A stretch of 64,000 nucleotides of DNA, taken from the NCBI GenBank assembly GCA_005518205.2, contig RFFC02000004.1:62001-126000 (forward strand), in the 5' to 3' direction. The position numbers and the translations under genes are program-made. How positions within the stretch are numbered: the stretch's first letter is position 1; every line of letters starts with the position of its first letter. The notes under the pieces are model-generated. The model ran no database searches and had not been told where the DNA came from. It saw only the letters and a list, made by a program, of their open reading frames with translations. Positions 29,925 through 37,976 of the stretch are shown piece by piece. The stretch is from Hormoscilla sp. GUM202 (GTDB taxonomy: Bacteria; Cyanobacteriota; Cyanobacteriia; Cyanobacteriales; Desertifilaceae).

Positions 29925-31106
29925 AGTAGTTGGACAAAATTAATTGCACAAAATCGAGAAAACTTGTTATACTAGATATAGCTACTCGTACATGTAGCAG
30001 ATTTTTGTCAAACTAACGGGGAGTCGGTTTTCATGCTCATCCCCGGCCAGATATATTTGACATAATATGACGATAAATTAGGAGAAATTAAGAAGGATTT
30101 TAATGCGCGAAATAAATGAGCTTTCTGCAAAATTGCTCTTACGAATTTATCATCAAAGTCGCCATCATCAAGTTCGTCAAAGAGCACATTGTTTACTTTT
30201 GCGAGATCGAGAACATAAAAAAGTTAAAGAACTTATGGAAATCTTTGATGTTAGTTATAGAACTATCTACAATTGGATTAAAAATTGGGATTCCGAGGGA
30301 ATGGTCGGACTATATAATAAGTCTGGAAGAGGTCGTAAGCAAACCTTTAGTCTCGAACAAAAAGAAAAAATTAAAGCCTGGACTGAAGAAGAACCGAGGC
30401 AATTAAAAAAAGTGTCTTTTTGTTGTAGTCTAGTTCCTATACGAACTTCCGCAATTGTTAAAACTGTTCAGAGAATATTGAAAACAATGAATATGAGTTG
30501 GCATCGGATGCGTAAAGGGGTAGCTGTCAGCCCCCCAGCTCAAGAGTATGAGGAAAAAAAAGCACAACTTGAACAACTGAAACTGTTAGACAATTTGGGG
30601 GAAATTAATTTGTATTATTTAGATGAAAGTGGGTTTTATTTAATCCCTTGTGTCCCTTATGGATGGCAAAATATTGGGGAATATATAGAAGTACCTAGTC
30701 GGAGTAGCCGCAGATTAAATGTATTAGGAATAATGAATCGCCACAATCATTTAGAAGCGTATGTATCTACTCAAAATATTAATTCAGATGTAGTCATAGC
30801 TTGTATCGATGCATTTTTTCCCACGAGAATGGAAAAGCAAACAGTAATTGTAGTAGACCAAGCATCTGTCCATACTAGTGATGCTATTCAAGATAAGATT
30901 GAAGAATGGAAAGAACGCAATATTACTATATTCCATCTCCCCACTTATTCACCTCATTTGAATTTGATTGAAATCTTGTGGCGGTTTATTAAATACGAAT
31001 GGATTGAAATCGATGCTTATTCTTGCTGGAAAAACTTAGTTGATTCCGTTGAAACAATCATAAAAAATTTTGGAGAAAAATATGTAATTAATTTTGTCTG
31101 ACTACT
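29925..31106 (+). mobile_element. IS630-family insertion sequence, copy 1
   Basis: 1,182 bp with imperfect terminal inverted repeats of about 26 bp: left AGTAGTTGGACAAAATTAAT, right end (reverse complement) AGTAGTCAGACAAAATTAAT. TA dinucleotides at 29923-29924 and 31107-31108 are the expected target duplication. The copy at 52311-53492 has the same length, in opposite orientation, with an identical transposase. Confidence 0.93.
30103..31101 (+). CDS. IS630 family transposase (copy 1)
   Basis: 332 residues. An N-terminal helix-turn-helix (VKELMEIFDVSYRTIYNWIKNWDSEGMVGL) is followed by the DDE catalytic domain: D in LYYLDESGFYLIP, D in TVIVVDQASVHTSD and E in PHLNLIEILWRFIKYEW. All three acidic residues are present, so the enzyme looks active. 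The stop lies within the right terminal repeat. The segment FCCSLVPIRTSAIVK at about residues 106-120 is encoded by DNA resembling the 99-bp element at 15052. Confidence 0.93.
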   Translation: MREINELSAKLLLRIYHQSRHHQVRQRAHCLLLRDREHKKVKELMEIFDVSYRTIYNWIKNWDSEGMVGLYNKSGRGRKQTFSLEQKEKIKAWTEEEPRQLKKVSFCCSLVPIRTSAIVKTVQRILKTMNMSWHRMRKGVAVSPPAQEYEEKKAQLEQLKLLDNLGEINLYYLDESGFYLIPCVPYGWQNIGEYIEVPSRSSRRLNVLGIMNRHNHLEAYVSTQNINSDVVIACIDAFFPTRMEKQTVIVVDQASVHTSDAIQDKIEEWKERNITIFHLPTYSPHLNLIEILWRFIKYEWIEIDAYSCWKNLVDSVETIIKNFGEKYVINFV

Positions 31107-31108
31107 TA

Positions 31109-31677
31109 ATGAGGATTTAATAACCTGTCAACTTCTCCTGAAACGCCCTCGCTGTCAGGATTTTATAGATTCTCACCCCGGGTGCATCTCATAGCAAGCA
31201 TTTGTGTCGCCGTCCGAACCCTAAAGGGTCCGGCTACACAAACAAAGCCCACGCTCCGGGCCCCCTCCGCTGCGCAGGGGCTAAATTACAAAAGTGAGAT
31301 GCACCCCTCACCCCTCACGTGGGCCAAGCATTTGGATGCTAAATTTTTCTATCTATGGCATAAATTGTCGCTCAGCCGCTGCCCAGGGCGCCCCGGAGGA
31401 TATTATTTGCTTGTACACCAGATGCACCCTATTTGTCCTCCCTCGATGCATTTATGGCTGCGCCACCATACCCGATCGGTGTTCCCCGATGCCTTTTTTC
31501 TGATTGTTTGTATAATGGGGGAATCCCGATCGGGGATAATTGAGCATTGAAAATTGATATCGCGTTTCGAGCCCATGATGTGAGCCGATATGAGATTTAT
31601 TATATCCGGTAAATTACCTACAGCATCAGGGTTTCAGAGATTGATAATGAAGAATATTCGCTAAGGATAAAATATAA
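31109..31677. other. 570-bp gap between IS630 and the SNF2 gene
   Basis: It contains a hairpin TTTGTGTCGCCGTCCGAACC ... GGTCCGGCTACACAAA around 31200-31243 and a family-D unit (ACGCTCCGGGCCCCCTCCGC, about 31250). Two frames of 122 and 69 residues here look like translated repeat sequence. TAAAATATAA just before 31678 could be part of a promoter. Confidence 0.45.
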
Positions 31678-34600
31678 ATGGGTATTTTACACGGGAGTTG
31701 GCTAAATCAGGAAAGTTTCTTCATTTGGGGAGAAACCTGGCGCTTGGGAAAAGCGGTGGAAATTACTTCCCAAGATGGGTTGCTACCCCATCCATTGGGG
31801 ATGACATCAGTTGAGTTGCTCTCATTTTTGCAGTCCCTGAGTAACCAGCAGAAAATTAGTTTGCAAATACCCCAGCAAGAGGAAAAATGGCAATCTCAGA
31901 TAATTTCACTGCCAACTTTGATGACGAAATTTACCCTAGGTGACAGCAAAAGGCGAAAGAAAGAGAAAGAAGGGTTGTTTCCCCAGCATTCGGCAGGTTC
32001 GGAGTCCCTTGATGAGGTTTATTTGTATCCTTGGGAAGTTGAGGGACTGTCCTTAAGTCCTCTGGCGGCGATGAATTTTTTGCAGGCTTTGCCGCCGTCC
32101 AGATCGATCGCCGATAAATCTTCTTGGTTGGGGGAAGATTTGTGCTTTTGGTCTCACCTCAGTCGTTGGAGTTTAGATTTATTGTCGAGGGGGAAGTTTT
32201 TACCCACTCTCAAGGGTAATGTTGCTTGCTGGCAACCTCTGCTAGATAGCAGTATAGACCAATCCCGTCTTGCTGATTTTTCTCGGGCTATGCCAGATAT
32301 TTGTCGCAGTTATATGCTTCCTACCGGAAACACTAAAGTGTTGACTACGAACCCGGAAAACACTAAAGTGTTGACTACGAACCCGGAAAACACTAAGGTG
32401 TTGACTACGAACCCGGAAAACACTAAAGTGTTGACTACGAACCCAGAAAACACTAAAGTGTTGACTACGAACAGAAACGATTTGCCGATCGCACCCCAAG
32501 AGTTAATTTGGGGATTCTTGAGTCGGGCGATCGATTGCCAAGTGCGAGTTGTAGGGAGGGAGGGTAAAAATTCTCTCCCCACCATAGCATCTCCTGTACG
32601 GGAGTGGCTATCCGCTTTAACTCGGGAAAAGGCAACTGTCCGGGGGACTGGGATAGAAAGCATTTCTGGGGCCCTCGATCGTTGGACAGCACCGGTACAA
32701 CAGCTGCTACAAGGACGGCAAGGTTTCCTGACTTGTTTTAAGCTGCATCCTCCGGGTCCTAAAGATTGGATGTTGGAGTATTGCTTGCAAGCAACTGATG
32801 ACCCGGAATTTATCGTAGATGCAACAACTATATGGAATAATCCCGTCGAACGTTTGGTTGTAGGCGATCGGGCGATTAAGCAACCGCAAGAAACATTCCT
32901 GAGTGGTTTGGGTTTAGCATCCAGGTTGTTCCCAGCAATTGAAGCCAGTTTAGAAAGCCAACGTCCTCTGTTCTGTCGCCTGACACCGGTGGAAGCCTAT
33001 GAATTTATCAAGTCGGCGGCCTGGCGTTTCCAAGATAGCGGTCTGGGAGTAATTTTACCCCCATCACTGGCAAATAGGGAGGGATTGGCCAGTCGCTTGG
33101 GGTTAAGCATTCGCGCTACCACGCCCAAGTTGAAAAAGGCGGAAAAAGTTGGGTTGCAGAGTCTGCTGAATTTTAAGTGGGAATTGACGATCGGGCAACA
33201 GCGTTTGTCGGAAGCTGAGTTTAAAGAACTGATCGCCCAGGGTTCTCCCTTGGTAGAAATAAATGGAGAGTGGGTGGAGTTGCGACCCCAGGAGGTCAGG
33301 GCCGCCGAAGAATTTTTTGCCAGTCGCAAAGACAAAGTGAATATTTCTTTGGAGGATGCTTTGCGGATCGCTACGGGGGATACCCAGACGATTGAAAAGC
33401 TGCCAGTAGTGAGTTTTTCTGCGTCCGGAGTGCTGCAAGAGTTACTGGCCAACCTGACAGATAATCGTTCCCTAGAGGCGATCGCCACTCCGGCCAATTT
33501 CCGGGGGGAGTTGCGTCCTTACCAGGCCCGGGGTGCCAGTTGGCTGGCATTTTTGCAACGCTGGGGTTTGGGTGCTTGTCTGGCAGATGATATGGGGTTG
33601 GGAAAGACGATCGAACTGATTGCTTTTCTGCTGCACTTGCAAGAACGAGATGCCCTGACAGGAAAGACACTGCTAGTTTGTCCCACTTCAGTATTAGGGA
33701 ATTGGGAGCGAGAAGTCAAGCGATTTGCCCCCACCCTGAAAACTCTAGTGCATCACGGGGAGAAACGGAGCAAAGGAAAAGATTTTGCGCGGACGATAAA
33801 GGATCGGGATTTGGTAATTACCAGTTATAGTCTAGCTTTCCGGGATGAAAAGGAACTTGCAACGGTGGAATGGCAAGCAGTAGTGTTGGATGAGGCCCAG
33901 AACATTAAAAATCCCAGCAGCAAGCAGTCCCAAGCGGTGCGCCAGTTGCAGACAGAGTTGCGCATTGCCCTGACAGGAACTCCGGTAGAAAATAAGCTGC
34001 AAGAATTGTGGTCCATTATGGATTTCCTCAATCCCGGCTATTTGGGTACGCGGCAATTTTTCCAGCGCCGGTTTGCCATGCCCATTGAAAAGTATGGAGA
34101 CCCCTCATCTTTGCAGACTTTGCGATCCCTTGTGGGGCCCTTTATCCTCCGCCGCTTGAAGACCGATCGGGATATAATCCAAGATTTGCCAGAGAAACAG
34201 GAGATGACAGTATTCTGCGGCCTATCCCCAGAACAAGCGAAACTATATCAGCAGGTTGTAGATAAGTCCTTAGGCCAGATAGATGCATCTGATGGACTCG
34301 TGCGTCACGGACTAATTATCGCATTGCTGACTAAACTCAAGCAAATTTGCAATCATCCCGCCCAATTCCGCAAGCAAAAAACCTTGACAAATCCCCAGCA
34401 ATCGAGTAAACTCATGCGGTTAGAGTCAATGCTGTCAGAGGCGATGGCCGAGGGCGATCGGGCTTTAATATTCACGCAATTTGCGGAATGGTGTAAACTG
34501 TTGAAACCCTATTTGGAACAGCAGTTAGGATCGGAAGTGCTGTTACTATATGGGAACACCCGCAAACAGCAACGGGAGGAGATCGTCGATCGGTTCCAGC

Positions 34601-34953
34601 AGGATCCCCAAGGGCCGAAAATAATGATTTTGTCTCTGAAAGCGGGGGGAGTGGGACTGAACTTAACCCGGGCAAATCACGTATTTCACTTTGACCGTTG
34701 GTGGAACCCAGCGGTGGAAAATCAAGCAACCGATCGGGCCTTCAGAATTGGTCAAACCCGCAACGTGCAGGTGCATAAGTTTGTCTGTAGTGGGACGTTG
34801 GAGGAGAAAATTCACGAAATGATTGAAAGCAAAAAAATGCTAGCAGAACAAGTAGTAGGTACGGGGGAAAAGTGGTTAACAGAACTAGATAGCGACCGGT
34901 TGCGGGATCTACTGTTACTCGATCGCAGTGCCATAATAGATGAAGAAGAATAG
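31678..34953 (+). CDS. SNF2-family helicase
   Basis: 1,091 residues. The N-terminal half is the bacterial SNF2-associated region; the C-terminal half is the ATPase: Walker A DDMGLGKTIE, motif II DEAQNIKNPSS, LTGTPVENKLQELWSIMDF, RRLKTDRDI, and motif VI FDRWWNPAVENQATDRAFRIGQ. It remodels DNA-protein or RNA polymerase complexes by translocation; the exact bacterial role is unsettled. Residues about 218-265 are a five-fold repeat of NTKVLTTNPE encoded by a 30-bp tandem repeat, unusual in this family and placed before the conserved ATPase. It forms a block with the Uma2 and SWIM genes that follow. Confidence 0.93.
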   Translation: MGILHGSWLNQESFFIWGETWRLGKAVEITSQDGLLPHPLGMTSVELLSFLQSLSNQQKISLQIPQQEEKWQSQIISLPTLMTKFTLGDSKRRKKEKEGLFPQHSAGSESLDEVYLYPWEVEGLSLSPLAAMNFLQALPPSRSIADKSSWLGEDLCFWSHLSRWSLDLLSRGKFLPTLKGNVACWQPLLDSSIDQSRLADFSRAMPDICRSYMLPTGNTKVLTTNPENTKVLTTNPENTKVLTTNPENTKVLTTNPENTKVLTTNRNDLPIAPQELIWGFLSRAIDCQVRVVGREGKNSLPTIASPVREWLSALTREKATVRGTGIESISGALDRWTAPVQQLLQGRQGFLTCFKLHPPGPKDWMLEYCLQATDDPEFIVDATTIWNNPVERLVVGDRAIKQPQETFLSGLGLASRLFPAIEASLESQRPLFCRLTPVEAYEFIKSAAWRFQDSGLGVILPPSLANREGLASRLGLSIRATTPKLKKAEKVGLQSLLNFKWELTIGQQRLSEAEFKELIAQGSPLVEINGEWVELRPQEVRAAEEFFASRKDKVNISLEDALRIATGDTQTIEKLPVVSFSASGVLQELLANLTDNRSLEAIATPANFRGELRPYQARGASWLAFLQRWGLGACLADDMGLGKTIELIAFLLHLQERDALTGKTLLVCPTSVLGNWEREVKRFAPTLKTLVHHGEKRSKGKDFARTIKDRDLVITSYSLAFRDEKELATVEWQAVVLDEAQNIKNPSSKQSQAVRQLQTELRIALTGTPVENKLQELWSIMDFLNPGYLGTRQFFQRRFAMPIEKYGDPSSLQTLRSLVGPFILRRLKTDRDIIQDLPEKQEMTVFCGLSPEQAKLYQQVVDKSLGQIDASDGLVRHGLIIALLTKLKQICNHPAQFRKQKTLTNPQQSSKLMRLESMLSEAMAEGDRALIFTQFAEWCKLLKPYLEQQLGSEVLLLYGNTRKQQREEIVDRFQQDPQGPKIMILSLKAGGVGLNLTRANHVFHFDRWWNPAVENQATDRAFRIGQTRNVQVHKFVCSGTLEEKIHEMIESKKMLAEQVVGTGEKWLTELDSDRLRDLLLLDRSAIIDEEE
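32329..32472 (+). repeat. 30-bp in-frame tandem repeat inside the SNF2 gene
   Basis: Almost five copies of AACACTAAAGTGTTGACTAC plus GAACCCGGAA. Each holds the palindrome AACACT-AA-AGTGTT. Copies differ by one or two bases. A 30-bp unit keeps the frame whatever the copy number. Confidence 0.92.
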
Positions 34954-35020
34954 GGAAGAGTAAATCGGGGAATTACGAAAACAAAGATATAATGTAGAAT
35001 AGCACAATAGGAGATTGGCA

Positions 35021-35797
35021 ATGAATAAACTAGCAACACGCTCCGGGAGCCCTCCGCTACCCACCCCATCCAATCCGCCTCTTGCACCCCGGCAAACATT
35101 GCCGACGATGTACGACCTACCTAGCGAAGATCCTGAGGAAATCCGGATGCCAGATGAATATCACGAACTACAGTCAATGCTGTTGCGAGTTACTTTCCGA
35201 CCGGGGACTTTTCCCGGGGAGCAACTGTTTGTGGGAACAGATCTCAATATTTACTACGATCGCCATCATCTGAATTGGTACAAACGCCCGGATTGGTTTG
35301 CGGTGGTGGGAGTAGAACGCCTTTACGAGGGTCACGATAGCCGAGATAGCTATGTCATGTGGCAAGAACTGGTCAGTCCATTTGTTATAGTTGAGCTATT
35401 GTCCCCCAGTACGGAAAATGAAGATTTGGGTCGCACTGTGCGCCAACCGGGAAACCCACCTACCAAGTGGGAAGTGTACTCCCAAATTCTGCGCGTTCCT
35501 TACTACGTCGCGTTCAGTCGCCTCAACAATGAATTTCAGGCATTTCATTTGGTGGGCGCTCGATACCAACCAGTTTCCCTGAGTAATGGGCGTTTGCTCA
35601 TTCGAGAACTGGAACTGAGTTTAGGTTTGTGGCGAGGGACTTATGAAGGTATTAACCGGCTGTGGTTGCGGTGGTTTACAGCTGATGGTCAATTGATTCT
35701 GACCCCTAATGAGAAAGCAGCCGCAGCCGAGCAACGAGCTGAACTGTTCGCAGCCAAACTGCGGGAGTTAAATATTGACCCGGATTCCCTGGGTTGA
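35021..35797 (+). CDS. Uma2-family (DUF820) PD-(D/E)XK nuclease, copy A
   Basis: 258 residues from ATG 35021; AGGAGA lies six bases upstream, and a TTG six bases earlier is less likely. The Uma2 core is visible: DLNIYYDRHHLNWYKRPDWFAVVGVE (P-D of the nuclease fold) and PFVIVELLSPSTENEDLG (E-x-L). The C-terminus LFAAKLRELNIDPDSLG is typical. These proteins are numerous in cyanobacteria and their substrate is unknown. Compared with copy B it has six extra residues (RSGSPP) near the start, encoded by a family-D repeat segment, and lacks the ATEADRR array. Confidence 0.88.
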   Translation: MNKLATRSGSPPLPTPSNPPLAPRQTLPTMYDLPSEDPEEIRMPDEYHELQSMLLRVTFRPGTFPGEQLFVGTDLNIYYDRHHLNWYKRPDWFAVVGVERLYEGHDSRDSYVMWQELVSPFVIVELLSPSTENEDLGRTVRQPGNPPTKWEVYSQILRVPYYVAFSRLNNEFQAFHLVGARYQPVSLSNGRLLIRELELSLGLWRGTYEGINRLWLRWFTADGQLILTPNEKAAAAEQRAELFAAKLRELNIDPDSLG

Positions 35798-36128
35798 TGT
35801 GGGGTGCGATCGCTGCTATATCGGGAGCGATCGCCATTTGGAGAGTAATTGAGAATAGTGAATGGAGATGACGAATTCTACAATTGAACGGGAATGGTGG
35901 ACGTAAAGATGGTTATAACTGTTAGATAATACAGTTTCAAGAAGCGTTTAGAAAGGGCGCGTAACTATGGGCTCCAGGGAAATGTTCTCAGCACTAGATA
36001 GTGACCAATTGCGGGATCTACTGTTACTCTATCGCAGTAGCATAATAGATGAAGAAGAATAGTTAATAGGAAATCGGGAATTACGAAAAAAAAGATATAA
36101 TGGAGAATAGCACAATAGGAGATTGGCA
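35798..36128 (+). pseudogene. chimeric duplication junction: SWIM 5' end fused to SNF2 3' end
   Basis: 35798-35989 repeats the start of the SWIM gene (GAATGGTGGACGTAAAGATGG, TTCAAGAAGCGTTTAGAAAG, GGGCGCGTAACTATG), with stops. At about 35989 it joins a copy of the last 70 bases of the SNF2 gene (CTAGATAGTGACCAATTGCG to GAAGAAGAATAG at 36061). The next Uma2 copy follows. This is what a tandem duplication from the SNF2 end to the SWIM start would leave. Confidence 0.88.
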
Positions 36129-37013
36129 ATGAATGAACTAGCAACGCTACCCACCCCATCCAATCCGCCTCTTGCACCCCGGCAAACATTGCCGACGATG
36201 TACGACCTACCTAGCGAAGATCCTGAGGAAATCCGGATGCCAGATGAATATCACGAACTACAGTCAATGCTGTTGCGAGTTACTTTCCGACCGGGGACTT
36301 TTCCCGGGGAGCAACTGTTTGTGGGAACAGATCTCAATATTTACTACGATCGCCATCATCTGAATTGGTACAAACGCCCGGATTGGTTTGCGGTGGTGGG
36401 AGTAGAACGCCTTTACGAGGGTCACGATAGCCGAGATAGCTATGTCATGTGGCAAGAACTGGTCAGTCCATTTGTTATAGTTGAGCTATTGTCCCCCAGC
36501 ACGGAAAATGAAGATTTGGGCCGGACCGTGCGCCAACCGGGAAACCCACCTACCAAGTGGGAAGTTTACTCCCAAATTCTGCGCGTTCCTTACTACGTGG
36601 TGTTCAGTCGCCTCAACAATGAATTTCAGGCATTTCATTTGGTGGGCGCTCGATACCAACCAGTTTCCCTTAGTAATGGACGTTTGCTGATTCGAGAACT
36701 GGAACTGAGTTTAAACTTGTGGCGAGGGACTTATGAAGGTCTTAACCGGCTGTGGTTGCGGTGGTTTACAGCGGATGGTCAATTGATTCTGACCCCTAAT
36801 GAGGAAGCAGCCGCAGCCGCGCAACTAGCCACAGAAGCGGATCGACGAGCTACAGAAGCGGATCGACGAGCTACAGAAGCGGATCGACGAGCTACAGAAG
36901 CGGATCGACGAGCTGCGGAAGCGGATCGGCGACTTCAAGAAGCTCAACAACAAGCTGAACTGCTCGCTGCCAAACTGCGGGAGTTAAATATTGACCCGAA
37001 TTCACTGGGTTGA
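36129..37013 (+). CDS. Uma2-family (DUF820) PD-(D/E)XK nuclease, copy B
   Basis: 294 residues. Nearly identical to copy A through the nuclease core. Its C-terminal helix is lengthened by five heptapeptides of ATEADRR type (last AAEADRR), encoded by a 21-bp tandem repeat at 36828-36932, then LQEAQQQAELLAAKLRELNI. The array should extend a coiled coil. The stop TGA overlaps an ATG of the SWIM frame, so translation into the next gene may be coupled. Confidence 0.88.
   Translation: MNELATLPTPSNPPLAPRQTLPTMYDLPSEDPEEIRMPDEYHELQSMLLRVTFRPGTFPGEQLFVGTDLNIYYDRHHLNWYKRPDWFAVVGVERLYEGHDSRDSYVMWQELVSPFVIVELLSPSTENEDLGRTVRQPGNPPTKWEVYSQILRVPYYVVFSRLNNEFQAFHLVGARYQPVSLSNGRLLIRELELSLNLWRGTYEGLNRLWLRWFTADGQLILTPNEEAAAAAQLATEADRRATEADRRATEADRRATEADRRAAEADRRLQEAQQQAELLAAKLRELNIDPNSLG
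36828..36932 (+). repeat. 21-bp coding tandem repeat in Uma2-B
   Basis: Five units of GCTACAGAAGCGGATCGACG plus A; the first and last units diverge slightly. Absent from Uma2-A, so it expanded after the duplication or was lost from A. Confidence 0.92.
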
Positions 37014-37084
37014 TGTGGGGTGCGATCGCCGCTCCTGCTGGGGCGATCGCCCTTTGGAGAGTAATTGAGAAAAGTAAATTGAGC

Positions 37085-37918
37085 ATGGTAAATGGAGAGA
37101 TGACGAATTCGACAATCGAACGGGAATGGTGGACGGAAAGATGGTTAGAACTGTTAGATAAATACCGTTTCAAGAAGCGTTTAGAAAGGGCGCGGAACTA
37201 TGCGCGAGAGGGAAATGTGCTCAGCATTGAGTTTCAAGACCAGAAGGTAGTGGCCAAAGTGCAGGGGTCAGAAGCAGAACCCTACCAACTTTCAATCTGG
37301 ATGGATACCTTCACGGATGAAGAATGGGATTATGTGATTGAAACCATGTCCCAGCGGGCAATATTTGCCGCCAAGTTGCTAGCAGGAGAAATGCCCGATA
37401 ATATAGAAGAGGTGTTTACCGCCAATGGGTTGAGTCTGTTTCCCTTCACCCTGCAAGAAGTAAGATCGAAATGCAGTTGTCCGGATAAAGCTAATCCTTG
37501 CAAGCATATTGGGGCGGTTTACTATTTGCTGGGCGATCGCTTCAGTGAGGATCCCTTTGTCATCTTCCAGTTAAGGGGGCGGAAAAAAGAGGAAATCATC
37601 GGCAAACTCCGCCAGCTAAGAAGTGCCGAACCAGAGGAGTCCGATAATAAGATATCTGAGATCGAACCGGAAAGTACAAACTTTCAACCTCCCCAAATTG
37701 ACCAATTCTGGAAATACGAGGCCCCACTGGATCCGGCCCTAGTGGTAATAGCGCCACCGCCAAGTAATGAAACTATTATCGATGTCTTAGGAACGATACC
37801 TTTACCAGGGTCAGCAGGAAAAGCGGGAAATGCAGAAGCAGTAATGCAGTATTTGCAGACAGTTTATCAGCAGGTAAGTCAGCAGGCGATGATGGCGGCA
37901 TTGCATCGAGATGATTAA
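37085..37918 (+). CDS. SWIM zinc-finger protein
   Basis: 277 residues from ATG 37085; the frame is open to an ATG overlapping the Uma2 stop (37013), and ATG 37100 is another option. The conserved part begins EREWWTERWLELLDKYRFKKRLERARNYAREG. The SWIM motif is CSCPDKANPCKHIGAVYYLL (C-x-C-x(n)-C-x-H). SWIM domains bind DNA or protein, and in cyanobacteria this protein often accompanies the SNF2 helicase, which here sits 2 kb upstream beyond the Uma2 duplication. Its last 106 bases are repeated at 40121-40226. Confidence 0.88.
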   Translation: MVNGEMTNSTIEREWWTERWLELLDKYRFKKRLERARNYAREGNVLSIEFQDQKVVAKVQGSEAEPYQLSIWMDTFTDEEWDYVIETMSQRAIFAAKLLAGEMPDNIEEVFTANGLSLFPFTLQEVRSKCSCPDKANPCKHIGAVYYLLGDRFSEDPFVIFQLRGRKKEEIIGKLRQLRSAEPEESDNKISEIEPESTNFQPPQIDQFWKYEAPLDPALVVIAPPPSNETIIDVLGTIPLPGSAGKAGNAEAVMQYLQTVYQQVSQQAMMAALHRDD

Positions 37919-37976
37919 GACTGACAACTGACATGTTCCCAATGCTATAATCGATCGGAGAAATTAACAAGCAAGT

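Noticed and set aside
35082-36363. Identical 63-residue frames inside both Uma2 genes
   Set aside because: They are the same out-of-frame shadow present twice because the gene is duplicated.
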